Source: Bugulina stolonifera (lineage: Eukaryota; Bryozoa; Gymnolaemata; Cheilostomatida; Bugulidae). From it: a stretch of DNA of 64,000 nucleotides. The translations under genes and the position numbers were made by a program. The notes under the pieces were generated by a model that ran no database searches, had not been told where the DNA came from, and worked only from the letters and a program-made list of their open reading frames with translations. The stretch spans positions 4,800,876-4,864,875 of the forward strand of contig OW285194.1 in NCBI GenBank assembly GCA_935421135.1, written 5' to 3'. Below are positions 1 through 19,411 of this stretch, piece by piece (position 1 is the first letter of the stretch; every line of letters begins with the position of its first letter).

Positions 1-683
1 CAATCACAAATAGGGATAGTACGACAGAGTGTGTCACATTACCCAGGTTAGTTCTTTATTACTAGTAACAATTCAAGTTACTACAAATAAACAATACTCA
101 GTATTTACTGTTACTTTGACTTGACTTGCAACGTACCTTCTTCAGCATCATTTGTCATTTTGATTATAAGTTACTATCACTTTAACTTGACTAAATAGCT
201 AGCTAATAACTACTAGCTAGCTACTACTTATGACAATCAGTGCATATCACGACTATTGAATGCAGAGCGAGAAGAATTAGATTCTGAAGGGTATCGATAA
301 TCAGCAGACTATGAGTGGATGGATGGCAAAGTACCCGAGATTTTATGGGGCTTACATGCATACTGCAGGCTTTATGCGATGTTATAGGCTCTATTTAGTG
401 TGATATCACATGATCAGCTTTTTCATTTAAGCCTAGGACTAACCATTCATATATTATATATTAACTAATATAAAAATATATATAGGCCTTATATAAAATA
501 ATTGTAATAGCTTTAATGCATACATATAGGCCTATATTATAGCCCTATATAAGTGTTGCAATTTATTAATTTTTACTTTTTGGTGAAGAGCAGGAATTTA
601 TTGTTTGGTTTGCCACAAGTAAAGCCTATGCTATGTAGTTTTGGCCAACTAGCCCCGTCCTAGGCTAATTTGATTTGAGTTTT
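1..683. other. No gene recognised; AT-rich spacer
   Basis: No reading frame longer than about 60 codons and no exon I could tie to a family. It has short TAGC/CTAG-rich runs near 195-230 and AT-rich runs near 440-560. The 5' exons of the Smad gene downstream could in principle lie here, but I could not find them. Confidence 0.5.
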
Positions 684-885
684 AATCAATTGCAGCCTAG
701 TGGTAAGGGCTCTGGACTTCCATGTGGGAGTCCCGGGTTTGATTTCCATAAGGGCCATTGGTGATGTTAGGAAGAGCATCCAACCTTGTAATGCTCCTAT
801 CATCCAACCTTGTAATGCTCCACATCAGTTAACTTCGCCATTGGTAAAGTGCCTTCTCCACCCCTAATTAGAAAAAAAAGTGCAG
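684..885 (+). repeat. SINE-like repeat with tRNA-derived head (family A)
   Basis: The head has a box-A-like stretch (TAGTGGTAAGGG, about 699-710) and, 26 bases on, a degenerate box B (GGGTTTGATTTCC, about 735-747), the internal promoter layout of tRNA-derived SINEs. The body that follows (GTGATGTTAGGAAGAGCATC, from about 761) closely matches the body of the element at about 56147-56440, so the two are one family. A short partial duplication of the body (CATCCAACCTTGTAATGCTCC) occurs twice. The copy is diverged and probably inactive. Confidence 0.6.
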
Positions 886-3800
886 ATCTCTTTAGATCAA
901 TCAATGCTTACTTACCGGGGATTAATAGCGGGAAGTAAAATTGGTAAGACTTTTAGTCAATTGCATGCTGTTGAAAGTACAACCCAACAGATTATGTATC
1001 ATGGAATGTTGAGATACAGTATTGTACACACTCGACTTCCATCGATACTTTGCTGATAAAACTACATCCCATCTGTTTGTAGTCCTATTATAATCTCAAA
1101 CGAGCCGATTACACTAACTACCTAAATTATGTTTGTAATGATTTCATTATATCACAGTACATTAGATAGATTTCTGAGAATAACAGGTAGTCCCCAATAG
1201 CCTTGCTACGGGATAGACTATCTGGCTAAGTTAACTCATCTACATTGTAAGTGAAACGTCGGCAGGCAATGTGTAGTAGTGTAGGTTATACCATGTGACG
1301 CCTGGTGAAGTGTAGAAGTCTGGTTTACTGCTACCCATTCTGTCACGTGATGGTTTACTCACACATCCCAAGCCGACCCTTTTATGGAGGCAATACGTCG
1401 TGATTTGTTCTGTTTGTAAAGTCTGACATCACCAAGCTCTGCTGTTGAAACATTTACATCACCAAACCCTTATGGCCAAATGCTCAGCCACTGAAAAGGC
1501 ATTTGCTCTCAAAAATAGCTCAACCCGCTGTCGTGTTAAATGGGCATAACTTCAGACGACTATCAGTAGTTGTGGGTGACCAATGAAACCCCTTCCCATG
1601 TTGCATTGCATCACTCATCACATATTTTGAGTGTATAGATCACAACATGCTTTCAACAGTACAGATATGAATGCTTGAACATGTATTTAACACGATGTAA
1701 CACGTAACACGCGCTACTTTTAGTCTTGTGTTATGTATCTCTAACTGTACCCCTAACATAATTTCCACTTACTTACTAGTGTCACATACACAGTTTCACA
1801 CTTGGATCATGTTATGTACAGTAAAGGAATTCACAGCATTAAATGTGTGCGCGCATTGTAATGCCAATTAGGTTTAACATATGAATTAGGATTGAATTTA
1901 CACGTGCATTGGCTAAATTCTGTAAAACACAACACTTGTTCGATGTTGAATATTAAATAGGCTTGCAGTTTTATAGGGAGCTAATACATAGGAGGTTAAG
2001 GGCTGGATTAATTGCTCAGAAATCTGATACATTTAGACTAACTAGATCCAAAGAATTAAACTCAAAAAGTTGGTGTAATGCTAACAAACCTGCTCAGAAT
2101 CTAGATCAAACATGGCTGGCAGCAAACAAGGCAAGTCCTGCTGGCGCCTCAACTGGAAGCAGTGCTATTGTACCATGACCTCAACACCCTCCTCTCTTGT
2201 TTTTCTCTTTTGTATTGTGTATTTTTGTATGGTGAAATAAAGCTAAAGTAAACCAAACTTTGATCTGCTGAGAATAAAAATAAAAAATGCCGGCAGTAGC
2301 AGCCACTTTGCTTCTAGAAAAAACACTATTTGGTATCATAGTGGTGTAAAGGTTATTACAGTTTAGAAGCTCGCACCACCATGAGTTCTCCTGTCAACGT
2401 TTTGCCAGATTTTGGACTGAGAAACATTTTGGAATTCCCTACACATTGCTATAGTAATAATATCCGTGACGCCAAACACAATTCTTTAACGTGGCTGCCC
2501 AATAGCAGAGCTAGTCTAGGGGCCACCACGGCTCCTAGAGCTGGATATTATTATACATGTAGTTAGATATGGCACAGATGGAAAACTTCCTTCTGGACGA
2601 AGACCTCGAGGTCATTGGCGGTACTCGAACCACCTCCTTGCAGATAACTTGCGTCATTGCTGCAAGACCAGAGTGACATTGCTTGTAGCATGGAAGCTGT
2701 CATTCAGTGTAGATTGATGAAAATGAAGCATAGTGCCCGAGTCACTTGGTCTTAAAGATCAACCAAAGGTTTCAATATTTTCATCTACATGTAAGTCATA
2801 CTCACTAGTTCGACATGGAAAGGAGTTGGCAGTTAGCCTTCAGTTGCACGGCCCTAGAGTATTATTTATTCCTGCTAATAATAATAATAATGGCAAGCTT
2901 GTGTCCAGAGTTTGTAGGTGACATTTCCTTTACCACGTGCTTAGGTGTGCCTTGTTTATGGTGGTACATGAGCTTACCAAGGCCTCACCACTCATCACTG
3001 CCTCTTATGAACCAATGTGAAGTTGACTGCTGGAACAGTGCTGGTGTTGCCAATTTTTTCGCCTACCCTGCCATAATGTGGCTGCTCTCGTATCGAAGAG
3101 GGAAGAGGTCGACCTTTATCCTACTTGCAGATAAAATACACACAGGAGACATACGTAATTTAAATTTTAATATGCATGAAACAGAGCGGTCAGCCTAAAC
3201 CCGAAAGGCTTGTTACCGCCGGGAAATCGAACCTGGCTGGATAACCGAGAGGCAATCCAGTCATTGTGCCTAACTCATATTGACCGACTTATATATAGGC
3301 CTATAAGTATGGCTGCAAATATAAGATTATATTCATACCTTCTAAAACATTCCAACACAACTTTCCTGCAATTTAATGTTATAATAGACGTCCTTGGGTG
3401 TTCCCACTTGTGGGTGGGGGAACCTTCCTCCTTCCTAACATGTAACAAATGGAAATGAATACTGGAACTTGTGGTAAGAATGGAAGCACTCATTGCTGTT
3501 ACGTTTCACTCTGCGAAAGTTGGATAGAGATATATGTACATCATTTTTTATTATCATGTGCTATATAGCATTACCAGGCATCCGTGCCTACAGAACCAAA
3601 TCCTAACAATATGATCTCTGCAATTGCTAGATTCCGAAACTTCTTGTTCAGACTTCAAGCAAGTGGCTTCGGGTAGTAATTACTCCTGATGATTGAAAAC
3701 CTGTTTTGATGGTATTTGAAACAATAAGCAAAAGTCAAAGATTGCGACAAAACAAAACAGCACAAAATTTGTGATTGACTTCACAAAAGATTGACTTCAC

Positions 3801-4108
3801 GAAAGGATGAATGATAAGCGATGCACGGACCATGACAAGATCAGCTTGATGCATCATGAAGAACTGGGTTGTGGTTCAATTTGGTCAACCATTGTCTAGA
3901 TATCGTGTCGCAGTAATGCGAAAATAGTAATTTTGAAACCATTTTGCTTTTTAAACAGTGAAGTATTTAACCATGAGTTATGCTATCATAATTGGTACAT
4001 TCTGTCCAACCTCATCTTGTATCTTTTCACAAATGAGGTGAAGCTCCATCCACTTGTAGAGCGCAGAGCACAGTTTTCAATAGCAGACCTAGTTCATCCA
4101 AAGTTTGT
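886..4108. other. No gene recognised
   Basis: Several open frames of 60-127 codons occur (for example around 1963-2178, 2381-2566 and 2815-3198) but none resembles a known family, none is bounded by splice signals that extend it, and they overlap one another. I treat them as chance. The 5' MH1 exons of the Smad gene were searched for by eye here without success. Confidence 0.45.
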
Positions 4109-4320
4109 CTAGATGATGTTGTTCACACTGGTACAGACTATATTGGCCCATCCCTGATAGACTATATTGGCCCACCCGTGGTACAAACTGTTTTGGCTCA
4201 CTCCTGGTACAGACTGGGATCCCCTGTGGTACAGACTGGGTTGATCCACCCGTGGTACAAACTGTTTTGGCTCACTCCTGGTGCAGGATGGAATGGCCCG
4301 CTCCTGGTACACTACTCTGT
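4109..4320. repeat. Imperfect minisatellite
   Basis: Related blocks of roughly 25-35 bases recur, built around 'CTGGTACAGACTG', 'CCCGTGGTACAAACTG' and 'TTTTGGCTCACTCCTGG'. A longer two-block unit (about 4181-4218 and 4251-4281) is almost exactly repeated. The open frame on the minus strand is only the translation of this repeat. Confidence 0.75.
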
Positions 4321-4402
4321 GAACTAAGATGGACATCTGTCAAACTTTGTCTGTTGATGTCACATCAGCGTGACTTCATTGTCGATTGTCTGTTTACACT
4401 TA

Positions 4403-4496
4403 GGTAAATGCCCTGAAGATATCCATGAACTATTTCTATTGGTCTCAGAGGTAAATGCCCTGAAGATATCCATGAACTATTTCTATTGGTCTCAGA
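4403..4496. repeat. Perfect 47-bp tandem duplication
   Basis: A 47-base unit starting GGTAAATGCCCTGAAGATAT occurs twice head to tail, at 4403 and 4450, with no mismatch visible. The unit begins with AG|GTAAAT, so each copy carries a sequence resembling a 5' splice site. No exon is recognised beside it. Confidence 0.85.
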
Positions 4497-5755
4497 CCTA
4501 CTAACAACTACTGCTATTGTTTTGTTCTCACTAGAGTTAACTTACAGTACTTTTGTACTTGTTACACCCCCATCAGCTTTGTACACACAGCAAGGTCACA
4601 CAATGACAGCTTCTCCAACCACCTTATACATCTTACTTGTAGCTTGTAGCATTGAATTGCTCACTGGTCATATTAGCAGTGCATTTATAATAACATTATA
4701 GTATTTGGTTTACTTTTATATTTCACCAATATAATCAATGCCCATCATATCAGCACTGAACTAACACTAGCAGAATTAATACTGTAAACATTTGACTCTG
4801 CCCTATTCAATGCTTTCTTATAATCCCTTGAACTGACATAATACAATCTGGACATGAGCCACTGCAAATATTGTAATACTGTTTATTTTATTACTAATCT
4901 TGCATTTTAAAAGAATATGCTAGGCCTAATATTATAATAGCTCTACATATTATATTTGTTGTACCTTCCAAGGAGTAATCTCCCCATGGTATCACTACTA
5001 TTATTGTACTAAGCCCAGTGCAGTATGACCAGGCCTGGACAACAACAGCTGTTTGGAATGTGTAGTGAGCCTATGTGTGTATAAGTTCACACATTTCCAA
5101 CACATGTACCCTTTAACAGCTAATAGTACTGGAGTGATGTAAATAGTACCCCTGCTGCCTGAACATGATCAATTACACTCCATTCATGATGTCATCATAT
5201 CCATGGCATTGGCTGCTGCACAGCTACATGCTCCATAATGTATCAGACTAAGGGGTAGCACTAATTATCTGTATATATGTGTTTTGTAAGAAATATTGGT
5301 GGTTTGTGTAATTAGTATAAATCATGGGTTGTCAGGGATTGGTGGCTACCTCAATGGTGTTGTGCAGGGATAGGCAGACCACTGTCCGTGGATATAACAT
5401 TCCTTAGCTTCCTTCACCATGGTAACTGAATAGAGAACAGTTTGAGGAAGAGCTACTCAGTACTTTGATCTTTCTTTGGAGTTAGTAGACTGCTCTATCT
5501 GGTGGTTAACCAGTTGTCTGGTGTCCATTGTAATAAAACATCAACAAACACCTTCCTTGGTCAACTATTATACTCTGGGCCAGAATCTCATTGAGATAAT
5601 TTACCCCAAAGCGCTTTACTAGTGACTGTTAGTAGTACATGTAGGGACACTAGGGGGTGGACGGCTGGTTCTCAACCAGGGGTTCATAAATGAATGTTAG
5701 GTAACTATACCAAGTAAAGTATATGGACATTTACTAGGGACTGTGTCTGCTAGCA
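4497..5755. other. No gene recognised
   Basis: Spacer. A 71-codon open frame at 4486-4701 looks hydrophobic but matches nothing I know and has no supporting splice context. Confidence 0.45.
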
Positions 5756-5988
5756 GGCAAAGGGACATTTCGAAAAAGGCAGGACGTTTCGAAACCGGAC
5801 AGTTCAAAACTGTGTATATTACATTTAGAAGAACACAACTCACAGATAATTAATTTAATTAATTATTAAATTAATTAAAAAATATAATAGTAAAAATAAA
5901 AGTTAGTTGAAATCTGGGGTTGGAGTTTCGAACTGTCCAGCTTCAAAACGTCCTGTTTTGAACAGTCTTTTTCGAACAGCCGCTAATT
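5756..5988. mobile_element. Foldback MITE, copy A
   Basis: The left arm begins GGCAAAGGGACATTTCGAAA and the right arm ends with its approximate inverse (TTTTTCGAACAGCCGCTAAT). The arms pair over roughly 50 bases, including the nested motif GGACGTTTCGAAA / TTCAAAACGTCCTG. The centre is a pure A/T palindrome (TTAATTTAATTAATTATTAA). Two relatives lie at 19209-19411 and 44143-44421. There is no coding capacity, so this is a non-autonomous DNA transposon. Confidence 0.7.
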
Positions 5989-6132
5989 CATCCTAGCCGT
6001 ACTAGGGATATAGGCCTATATAGCCTATTACCTGTTATTACACAGAGCATGTTGGTGGATTGAGCAGATAATCTATTAGTCCATGAACATCTCATCAATG
6101 TCAAGTATGGTGCTTTTCCCTAATAGCGCGTG

Positions 6133-6283
6133 TCAGTCAGTCAGTCAGTCAATGTAGTCAGTCACTCAGTCAGTCAATGTAGTCAGTCAGTCAATGTAGT
6201 CAGTCAGTCAATGTAGTCAGTCAGTCAATGTAGTCAGTCAGTCAATGTAGTCAGTCACTCAGTCAGTCAATGTAGTCAGTCAG
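6133..6283. repeat. 17-bp tandem repeat (GTCAGTCAGTCAATGTA)
   Basis: About seven units of GTCAGTCAGTCAATGTA, some with GTCACTCA variants. It lies about 0.4 kb upstream of the first Smad exon I can place and is probably in the intron before it. Confidence 0.85.
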
Positions 6284-6701
6284 TATTAGTAAGTGAGAAT
6301 ACTAGTACTGCCTTTTCATAGCTAGCCTACTAGTGCACCTGATGAACTGTAAGATCTATAATTTGAAGGTGATCCACCACACCACTCACTCACCATGATT
6401 GATTGACTATTTAAACGCAGGTCATGGTTTGCATTCCTTGACATTCTGCCTAGCTATAAGAACTATTATTCCCCAACAACTACATTAGTAGGGCTTCCCT
6501 ATGTGGCAATGTGCAGACACAGAGAGTGTCTACATTGATCTCATCTTCTCACTAGGTGAGACAGCTCAAGAAATGAATGACTAACTGAATGCCTTAGCCA
6601 CTTTTACTCGGAACACTGGTTGCCATAGGAACGGAGTCTTCTGTACTGTTTGCCATACTAACTAATATTTACCAAGTATTATAAGGATGTGCTTGTTTTA
6701 G

Positions 6702-12693
<5,992 letters not shown>

Positions 12694-15410
12694 TACTTAC
12701 ATTATGTTTCATAATATACACTACGTACTACGTCATGTTCTACTGGCAGCAGCAGGGTGATTAGCCCTTATTGTGGTGATCCAAAGGTTTGTAGAGAAGA
12801 CAACTTGTAACTGTAGTGGGCGGTAGATGCCAATAGTAATTATGGACTGGGCAGATTTTCAAGTAACTCTCAGAACAGTGTTGGTTGTGGTAACAACAGG
12901 GTCTTTTAAACTAAATTTAAATATAGGTTGTGAAACAGGAAACCACATGTTCTATCTAGTCTTACTGAACAGAATAGGAATACTGTGATTGAAAGTTGTC
13001 CTCTCTCCAGGCATTGAGTCATTCCAATGAGGATTGCCCATTGATCTCTTCAAAGAGGTTCGCAGGATGTGATGTAATCACATAGCAGAGTACATACTCT
13101 TTGCCCATAATAATAATAACCTTGTTAAATTTTATATAACTGGCATTACAATGTATTTATATGTAAATGTGAAGCTTATATATAATTCTTGCCTTTATGT
13201 TGTGGTTATATAATGTACAAGCTTACAGTTTTGAACGGAATATTATATAATTATACAGTTGATAGGACTATATATATAATAATACAGTTGACACACTAAA
13301 CAGTAATTACTCCCTCTGTTATACCATCAAAGGTGTTAGAAATACAATTCACTAACACTTTTTAACACGATTATGTCATCCTAATAAATACATACCCATA
13401 TATTATGCTATATTTTACCCCAATTTTAGTTTTGTATATTCAATGACTACTTTTATAACAAGGATCAACTAGTACTGTGTTGTGAAGTATGTAAGTTTAT
13501 ATGTTAGTAGTTGTCTACACCTGTATATCTATAATATAATTATTATATTATGATAATATACTATGAATTTGATATAATAATTGTTACATAATGCCACTAT
13601 CAGCTACATCTATGATTTACGCTTTTGCTATCATCATAACTGTTCATCTACCTTATATACAGAGATGCATTAAATTATCTTAAATTGTATGTTAACAATC
13701 TGACTGCCTTTTTCCTCAGTCTAAATCCGGCATTCTTCCACCTCAGTGTGGAGATGTAATGGTAGGGTGCTAGCTGTGTAAGGAAGAGACTTTATAATGT
13801 CAAAACTAGTAAACAATTTTCTCCCATCCATGTTACCAAATACTTTGTCTTAATAAGGGGGAAGCTCACCATTTGGGTGAGGTGCTAAAACCTTGGTTGG
13901 AAGTGGGAGTGAGTCGCCTGCCAGCTGGGAAGAACTTGGCAAGTGCCTGCCTGGTTATATAAAATGTAGTTCTGGATTGTTGGCTCAAATTGTTTCCAAA
14001 TGACCCTGGTTCCAACAGTTTTGCTAAACAACATTCCAGCAAAGAATGGAATATAAGTTGAAGTTGCTGTGTAAAGTTTGTGAAATGTGGGTATAGAATG
14101 GATATTGAACCAAAACTTATCCAGTCTGAATCAGTTGTGCATTTGGTCACTCTCCCACCACTTCATAATGTTTTTCTTTCGAATGCAATAGTGACTTCAC
14201 ATTGACCCAAAGGATCGTGCTGCTACTCCCTAGTCAGTTTCAACTGCTGTTGATGTCCTGTAATAATTACACACTCACATACAATGTACTTATATTGAAA
14301 ATAAGTAGGAATTCAATTGGTGGTCTTTGTGGCTGATTTCAAAACAGCTATCATACTTGAGAGTTATTCCTCCAACGAAGGAGGAGATGATTCCGCTTCC
14401 ACAACCATGTTCACAGCTAAACCAATCAGCTGACGGTCACGTGACATGGAATGGGAAAGAATCAAGTTGGCTGAGTCACTGCTAAATTTAGACAGCTGAG
14501 TCCCTTTGTTCCTTGTGCGGGCAAATGCTACGTTCTCTAGTAGAACATTCTACATGAGTGTATATTCATTTCCGCATCATATATGGTGAAGAGCAGATAT
14601 TTATATACTGAGTTGATTTTATTTAGGTAAGTTTTATAAACCAAAGCCACAGCAACGAGCGATATTCAAACGAATAACGATCAATACCGTACGAGAATAA
14701 ATTAAAGTTCAGAATGAGAATATCAATATAAATATTTTATTAATTAGTATGAGGCTAATCCAACACTCTACTACACTTACCTTGTACTCCATTGGAGTGA
14801 GTAGGAACCATTGCATTTACTTTAATCTCAACTAGCTAAATACTACTCTATCTATGACTCTGACTACTTCTCTATCACTATGCCACTGGACTCTACGTTA
14901 CTACCTTGTCTACACTAACTAATGCTCCTACAACTACCTATTAGTGTATTACTATTTTACTTTCTTGTCTTTTATTAATGTTTGTATTATATTAAATATA
15001 ATAAATCAACCTTAGACTTAATATTAATCCAGATATTGAATAATTGATATTATATTAATATTTAATTAGGCCTAAATGTGAAGCAAGCTTTCCATTACTA
15101 AAACAAAAATTGCAATTAAATAATATATTTATATTAATAGTTTTTTTAGTATATTATTATTTATTGTATAGTATAGTCTAAGAGTAATATTTATATTAAT
15201 GTTTAATAAAGTATCGGTAATGTGTCAGTTGGGATTAATCTAATTAGTATTATACTAGTGCTGGACATTGGTTACTGTAGGGTGTAGGCTAATGTAAAAA
15301 TGAATCTGAATTTAATATAATATTATTATACATGTATTGGTATTTATTTTATAATAATAGTAATAAAATTTTAAAATAAAAGTAATTTTATATTTTACAT
15401 CGCATGTTTT
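12694..15410. other. Spacer after the Smad gene
   Basis: Probably holds the Smad 3' untranslated region, then AT-rich spacer. No coding exon recognised. A 94-codon minus-strand open frame (13866-14150) resembles nothing I know. Confidence 0.4.
14400..14640 (+). promoter_or_regulatory. Possible promoter and untranslated first exon
   Basis: This stretch is locally richer in CG than its surroundings and has GGTCACGTGACATGG (an E-box-type palindrome) and TGAGTCA (AP-1-like). A good 5' splice signal, TTTAG|GTAAGTTTT, follows at about 14625. It could be the promoter and untranslated first exon of the A20/AN1 gene, whose exon with the ATG is preceded by an acceptor-like TATTTCAG at 20727. This is inference from motifs only. 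Confidence 0.2.
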
Positions 15411-15414
15411 TTTG

Positions 15415-15513
15415 GCCACCAGATCCCAGACTCGTGGGCTCCCTGCCACATTCCGTACAAACGGCTCATTATTCCACAATAGCTTTCTGCCGCGAACCAT
15501 TCGAGATCTTAAG
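15415..15513 (+). mobile_element. LINE reverse-transcriptase C-terminal fragment
   Basis: Plus-strand translation gives LPATFRTNGSLFHNSFLPR followed by TIRDLKGEK and a stop. The N-SFLPRTI-D pattern is the end of the ORF2 protein of many non-LTR retrotransposons. A related ending occurs on the minus strand at 39983-40216. Only the last ~30 codons survive, as expected for a 5'-truncated insertion. Confidence 0.6.
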
Positions 15514-18500
15514 GGAGAAAAATAATTCTGCAACATACACTGCCAACAATGCCAATACATAAAAACAGGGCCGTCACAGGTCCTGTGCTGAGGCCACTAC
15601 AGCATAAAAATTGACACTTGATCATATTTAGCAAAAGCTAACACAAATTTTGTTACTACAGTTTACTCAAATGAGGCACGTCCCTTCCACTCACCCTAGT
15701 GGTCTAACGTGATGACTACTCTAAGTATGCTAAGTAAGTAGGCTACATGAGCCCTGTAAATCATGGAAGCCTCATCTATTTTTCTGTTTTTCTTTGCCTT
15801 GGTTTAAAACTGTGAGAATCATTGCTCAAGTATTTATGAACATATTCATATTGCTAGTACTATTAACTTGCATGATCATACATGTAGTGCTGTGCCAGAT
15901 GGTGACAAAGTCGACCATAGTTATCGTTACGTTATGTGTAGACTTTTAGTATACATTCTCGTGTTTACTTCTTTCTAGATGGTTTAATGTATAATTAACG
16001 ATAGCCGTACTTTTTTGTTTTAATGCAGTTACTTTTATTTATCAACTCAAGCCTATTTAATTCATTCACCAGAATCACATTGGACGCAGATAAATTTTTA
16101 GTTTATGCCAAAACTTCACTGATACGGATGAAAATGAGGTCAGTGTAGGACTAAACAGTGAATGAAATAGCCTTTTTTCTTTGTCAAAATTGACGTTGGG
16201 GAGGTTGGTCTTCGTTTATTCAGGGCAACCCCCAACCACAACAGAATCTGTCAGTAAAACTTACTCCTAGCTGTAAAGTCAACCATCTGAGGCCATCGAT
16301 AGTATTAGTACCCTAAAGCTTATCTGTGTTATTACTAGCCTTTAGACTAAGGTAAGCACCAACTTTGACTGGTATAATTATGCAGTAGGCTACTAGTTAC
16401 TTTTCTCCTTTGTAATACAATATTTACATTGCAGGGCTGGAGGTAAGCCTGTATTATACACCATACAATAGCAAAGCATAGTGACCTACTGGAGTGACAT
16501 ACTGCACAAACAGTCAAAACTAACCAACTACTGCATCTATCTATCACACACAATCAACCTACTGCAGTACAGAGGCGGGTAAGTCACTGTCTCTACTATA
16601 ACTACTATGCAATCACTGGTATACTGGTTAGGTACTGTGTATCAACCACTACATAGAGGAAACCAGCTGTGATGGAGTGGGAATCAGCTGGTAGTCCTTT
16701 GACAACACAAACTACTTATCTGTCTGTGGCCGCTACTACTTTATATGTAGATGAGTTCCTTTGTCGGAGTTGAATTAGTCTCCAAATGCCTCATCCCGAT
16801 CATGATTAATGACAAGGCAGTGAGGTGTCTGTTAGGGAGTGCCGCCTATATCACCGTCATTATGTAGTATGTAGGCCTACATCGCACTACCTCAGTATAT
16901 ACTGAGTAGTAAACAGGTATACATGGTATGTAGGTGTACCTATCATACGAGAGTTAGAGTAGTCGATGCTGTGACACAACATAGTGTATATTATGTTATA
17001 ATATATAGTGATGTGGTATAGTGTATGAGTAGATATCACACACTGACAGGGCGTGTAACAGTAATAATAGTAATCACTCTACACCATTAGAACACTAATC
17101 AACCCTGACTAGCACACACTACTGGCCAACTACAAGTCCTAGCTGATGATTATACCATATAATTATATGCATTATTATCAGCCATACCCTACTGTATAAT
17201 CATCATTGGTGTACTAGTGTATACACAGCTGTACTTCTACAGTAATTTCCCTTTACAATCACCTAGCTCTCTCTCCTATGTGACTCACTTCTTGGTGGAA
17301 ATACCCTGCTATTCCAGCTAGTTACTATGTAATAGTACTGTAGGGTAGGCTGCTGTAATGTACTGCTAACCAGGATGTGCTTTGTGCTACTGTTATAATA
17401 TACAAGAGCCACTGCACTAGTCTAATACTATACTACCTGTATTAATAGCAGTTAGTTATAGTCATGTACATGGTATTTCCTATATTAGTGAGGTTTATAA
17501 TGTGACAGTCATTTATTAGGACTGTGGTGACAGTCAGTCCATCTTCTTCCTCCACATTACAATATAATTATACTGTCTGACTGTAGTTATTATTGGCTAG
17601 TGAATCTCTCAGTTACAAAGTTAGTTGACATTGTGTTATAGTTTTGTTTTCAGCTGACCAATTATTTGTAATATAGGTAGCAGTTGATAATATGCTTTTA
17701 GGGACAAATTCGCTAATAATTACCATTGTAACTTGTTTCCAGGGTAACTATATTATATTTGCTACAGCATAGTATGTGTATTGGTGCTAGTACTAGTAGA
17801 TATACATTGTTATAGTCACTCACTAATGGTATGATCAGCTGATATCATCTAAATACTCTTCACTTTGTGTACAAGATGTGACCTTTTGACCCTCAACGTC
17901 CCAGGTCATTGTTATTGTATACACACGTCAAGTGGCATGTTTGTAAGTGCTGTATATGTATGTTTGTATGTATGACGTAGCTGTTGGCCTTCACTGTCGT
18001 GGTAAACACATTCATATGATGAGTGATCCCTTGCTGCTACTGTATTACAGTCCAGTATTACTGCATACAGTAGTATATTAATGGGTATAATATAATATAC
18101 AGTACATTACCACCGATGAAATATTATACTATAGCTAGTACACATACAGTACACATACATTATTATAATGTTTATGGTTATTTCTCCTTGTTCATATATA
18201 TACACAGTGTACATTGTATAACCTTTTTATACATAATCATATTATTATAATAGTGTATGTACAATCATAATGCCCATACAGTCATGTACCTATCATATAC
18301 TTGGTAGTTGGCTGGTAAAAGTAATACATTATTATAATAAGAGCACATTGTTATAATTTATACTCCAATGGTTTATACATTGTTAGCTGTGGCTAGTGAC
18401 TGTGTAGACAATGTTCAATGTGACTGAATGACTGGTGTGTTGCTGTGCTGAGCACAGTATGATAGCACTGAGATAATGCTGGTATATGGATGTGTCCATG

Positions 18501-19208
18501 TAGATAGTGGATAGTGTCTACTGATGGTGATATTGTGATATTGTATTGGTAGTTACTAAGTACTAGCTTGCTGCCCTAGTTGACCGATGGCTATGTTGTC
18601 AAGTTGATGTTTGTGTTTTAATCAATAGGACTGAATCATTATTCACTCATTGCCTTCTTTCTCTTTGTCTTGTTACTTTGTTTCACTGCACTAGTGCCCT
18701 TATTCTTGCTGCCTGCCCTCATCGTGGCACCCTACTAGTGTATATTATATTCCACTACTACAGCACACTACCCTAGTCGCTCTCTTCTCTATCAGCTGTA
18801 TATATTATATTGTTGTGATTACTTCCACTGCCAATACAGGCATTCACTGGCTAGCTGATAGATAGCACTGACAGGTAGGGTGGTTGGCTGGCAGGTAGGC
18901 CTTGGACACCTCATACTACTCATTATAATTCCCATATTTATTATGATGTGGTAAAGTAATGGGTTTGCTAAGCCCACCACTTGCAACCAATGTGACATAG
19001 ATGGTGGTTTTTATTAGAACTGAGTTCTATTGTGCTTATTGGGGTGTGATTCTCCTGCTATGTTTTAATGTAAAATATATTGTATGTAGTATGTACCAAT
19101 ATTAGTGAGTATTTTAGTAGTAGACTACTAGCCACATATTGTTCCAGGTGCCTAGCCAGTCCTTCATTATGTCATGCAGTTGGTGTATGTGTATGTGTAT
19201 GTTTGCCT
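15514..19208. other. No gene recognised
   Basis: AT-rich spacer without a supported exon. Near 16440-16590 there are possible splice signals (for example GGCGG|GTAAGTCAC at about 16578), which could belong to untranslated exons of the gene at 20912, but nothing proves it. The stretch 15660-15790 resembles 49029-49090 (GAGGCACG-CCCTTCCAC), probably a shared dispersed repeat. Confidence 0.4.
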
Positions 19209-19411
19209 GGGTAAAGGGACATTTCGAAAATGTCAGTTAGAAAAAGGACGTTTCAAAAACTTTCTTTTGTGGTTTGGAGATTAAGGATTGGGGTTCGCGG
19301 ATTAGAGTTTGGGGATTGATTTAGGAGTTGGAGTTAGGAATTCGGGTTTGAGGTTTTGAAGTTTCCGGAATGTCCTGTTTTTAACTGACATTTTCGAACA
19401 ATCACAAAATT
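19209..19411. mobile_element. Foldback MITE, copy B, with possible 10-bp target duplication
   Basis: The left arm GGGACATTTCGAAAATGTCA, GTTAGAAAAAGGACG is matched by the inverted right arm (GTCCTGTTTTTAACTGACAT, TTTCGAACA). It is flanked on both sides by TGTTTGCCTG (19200-19209 and 19411-19420), a possible target-site duplication. Same family as 5756-5988 and 44143-44421, with a shorter centre. Confidence 0.75.
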
